NCBI RefSeq assembly: GCF_036231945.1
Contig: NZ_CP109599.1
Location: 6,289,501 to 6,353,500, forward strand
DNA length: 64,000 nt
Source of the DNA: Streptomyces sp. NBC_01429
GTDB taxonomy: Bacteria; Actinomycetota; Actinomycetes; Streptomycetales; Streptomycetaceae
Direction of reading: 5' to 3'
Part shown: positions 62,549 to 64,000 of the stretch, one piece after another
How positions within the stretch are numbered: the stretch's first letter is position 1
Layout of the letters: each line of letters opens with the position of its first letter
Position numbers and translations under genes: made by a program
The notes under the pieces: generated by a model
Seen by the model: only the letters and a program-made list of their open reading frames with translations
Told to the model about the DNA's origin: nothing
Databases searched by the model: none

Positions 62549-64000
62549 TCAGCCCCCGTAGGCTCCGGACGCCGTCAGCCGCAGCGCCGTGTCGATCAGC
62601 GGCACATGGCTGAACGCCTGCGGGAAGTTGCCCACCTGCCGTTGGAGCTTGGAGTCCCACTCCTCGGCCAGCAGCCCCAGGTCGTTGCGGAGCGAGAGCA
62701 GCTTCTCGAAGAGCTTGCGCGCCTCGTCCACCCGCCCGATCATCGCCAGGTCGTCCGCCAGCCAGAACGAGCAGGCCAGGAAGGCACCCTCGTCGCCCGC
62801 CAGCCCGTCGACGCCCGCGTCGTCACCCGAGGTCGGGTAGCGCAGCACGAATCCGTCCTCGGTGGACAGCTCGCGCTGGATCGCCTCGATGGTGCCGATG
62901 ACCCGCTTGTCGTCCGGCGGCAGGAAGCCCATCTGCGGGATGAGCAGCAGCGACGCGTCCAGCTCCTTGGAGCCGTACGACTGCGTGAAGGTGTTCCGCT
63001 CCTTGTCGTACCCCTTCTCGCAGACATCGTGGTGGATGTCGTCGCGCAGCTCGCGCCAGCGCTCCAGTGGCCCGTCGGCGTCCCCGGACTCGATCAGCTT
63101 GATCGTCCGGTCGACCGCGACCCACGCCATCACCTTGGAGTGCACGAAGTGCCTGCGCGGCCCGCGGACCTCCCAGATGCCCTCGTCCGGCTGGTCCCAG
63201 TGCTTCTCCAGGTACTGGATCAGCTTGAGCTGGAGCACCGACGCGTAGTCGTTGCGGGCCAGACCCGTCATGTGCGCCAGGTGCAGCGCCTCGGTGACCT
63301 CGCCGTACACATCCAGCTGGAGCTGGTGCGCCGCGCCGTTGCCGACCCGGACCGGGCCCGAGTTCTCGTACCCCGGCAGCCAGTCCAGCTCGGCCTCGCC
63401 CAGCTCACGCTCGCCGGCGATGCCGTACATGATCTGGAGGTTCTCCGGGTCACCGGCGACCGAGCGCAGCAGCCACTCGCGCCAGGCGCGGGCCTCCTCG
63501 CGGTAGCCGGTGCGCAGCAGCGAGGAGAGGGTGATCGCGGCGTCGCGCAGCCAGGTGTAGCGGTAGTCCCAGTTCCGGCTGCCGCCGATCTCCTCGGGCA
63601 GCGAGGTCGTCGGCGCCGCGACGATCCCGCCCGTCGGCGCGTAGGTCAGCGCCTTGAGCGTGATCAGCGAACGGACGACGGCCTCCCGGTAGGGGCCGTG
63701 GTACGTGCAGTGCTCGATCCACTCCCGCCAGAAGTCGGAGGTCGCCTCCAGCGATCCCTCGGGATCGGGCAGCGCCGGCGGCCTGCGGTGCGAGGGCTGC
63801 CAGCTGATGGTGAAGGCGACCCGGTCGCCCGGGGCGACGGTGAAGTCGGAGTACGTCGTGAGGTCCTTGCCGTGCGTCTCCGCGTCGGTGTCCAGCCAGA
63901 CCGAGTCGGGGCCCGCCACGGCGACCGTGCGGTTGTCCACCTTGTGGACCCACGGCACGACCCGGCCGTAGCTGAAGCGCATCCGCAGAGCGGACCGCAT
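62549..64000 (-). CDS. Glycoside hydrolase family 15 protein (trehalase/glucoamylase-like), N-terminus outside window
   Basis: The last 483 residues are present; the gene continues beyond the right edge, and the in-frame ATG at the edge is internal (about 115 residues are missing by family length). GH15 (alpha/alpha)6 barrel: SRNWDYRYTWLRDAAITLSS (acid/base region), GDPENLQIMYGIAGERELGE, YGEVTEALHLAHMTGLARND, FLPPDDKRVIGTIEAIQREL and the terminal GNFPQAFSHVPLIDTALRL. Actinomycete members with this layout hydrolyse trehalose or maltooligosaccharides in the cytoplasm. The substrate cannot be settled from the sequence. Confidence 0.93.
   Translation of the reverse strand: MRSALRMRFSYGRVVPWVHKVDNRTVAVAGPDSVWLDTDAETHGKDLTTYSDFTVAPGDRVAFTISWQPSHRRPPALPDPEGSLEATSDFWREWIEHCTYHGPYREAVVRSLITLKALTYAPTGGIVAAPTTSLPEEIGGSRNWDYRYTWLRDAAITLSSLLRTGYREEARAWREWLLRSVAGDPENLQIMYGIAGERELGEAELDWLPGYENSGPVRVGNGAAHQLQLDVYGEVTEALHLAHMTGLARNDYASVLQLKLIQYLEKHWDQPDEGIWEVRGPRRHFVHSKVMAWVAVDRTIKLIESGDADGPLERWRELRDDIHHDVCEKGYDKERNTFTQSYGSKELDASLLLIPQMGFLPPDDKRVIGTIEAIQRELSTEDGFVLRYPTSGDDAGVDGLAGDEGAFLACSFWLADDLAMIGRVDEARKLFEKLLSLRNDLGLLAEEWDSKLQRQVGNFPQAFSHVPLIDTALRLTASGAYGG

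Overview
The window is chromosomal DNA from a Streptomyces or a very close relative. GC content is very high, start codons are often GTG or TTG, and an actinomycete rRNA operon is present. Several genes are typical of the genus: the cysteine-free chaplin ChpE, an InhA-type enoyl reductase beside FabG, Spo0M, a DUF3099 protein, a 38-residue SGM_5486-type protein and an FHA-FHA-ABC exporter. The gene content resembles my memory of the S. coelicolor region holding chpE (SCO1800), inhA/fabG (SCO1814/1815) and moaA (SCO1821). That comparison is recall, not a search.

Layout. 1-5.2 kb: a partial DEDDh exonuclease, a VIT/CCC1 protein, a MITE-like insertion, a decayed NACHT ATPase gene that abuts a possible dehydrogenase tail, and a secreted subtilase. 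5.4-10 kb: a DUF485/sodium-solute symporter pair, moaA and small membrane or hypothetical proteins. 10-19 kb: tyrS, a TldD/PmbA-like protease pair, a divergent OtrA-like ribosomal protection GTPase with a possible leader-peptide control region, and fabG-fabI. 19-32 kb: a GntR regulator divergent from an MFS exporter, a histidine phosphatase, serB, the FHA-ABC exporter, an SLT-domain cell-wall enzyme, a QueA-like/SDR pair, a two-component system and chpE. 32-39 kb: an ABC ATPase, NfeD, an SPFH protein, a TSUP permease, an HNH nuclease, a PEBP protein, spo0M and an alkyladenine glycosylase. 39.1-44.9 kb: an rRNA operon (16S-23S-5S, no tRNA) with its leader and terminator. 45-64 kb: an Arg/Asp/Gly repeat protein with a helical C-terminal domain, DUF1015, a HAD phosphatase, an iron-boxed siderophore locus, SCP2, TlyA, NAD kinase, RecN, a glycosyltransferase, a PucR regulator, an XRE(MmyB)/SDR pair and a partial GH15 glucoside hydrolase.

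Most genes are housekeeping: fatty-acid elongation, serine synthesis, translation, DNA repair, NADP synthesis and cell-wall or developmental functions. The less ordinary parts are signs of decay, insertion and local regulation. A 181-bp inverted-repeat element sits in a CTAG that supplies the TAG stop of both convergent neighbours. The NACHT gene has lost its 5' end and carries a frameshift. The siderophore permease looks like a fusion of two FecCD permeases that lacks the conserved segment contacting the ATPase, with a second lesion in a C8 tract at its start. The OtrA-like gene is preceded by a 36-codon leader ORF whose first codons can pair over the GTG start of the GTPase.

I found no CRISPR array, no integrase, no complete transposase, no biosynthetic gene cluster and no tRNA gene.
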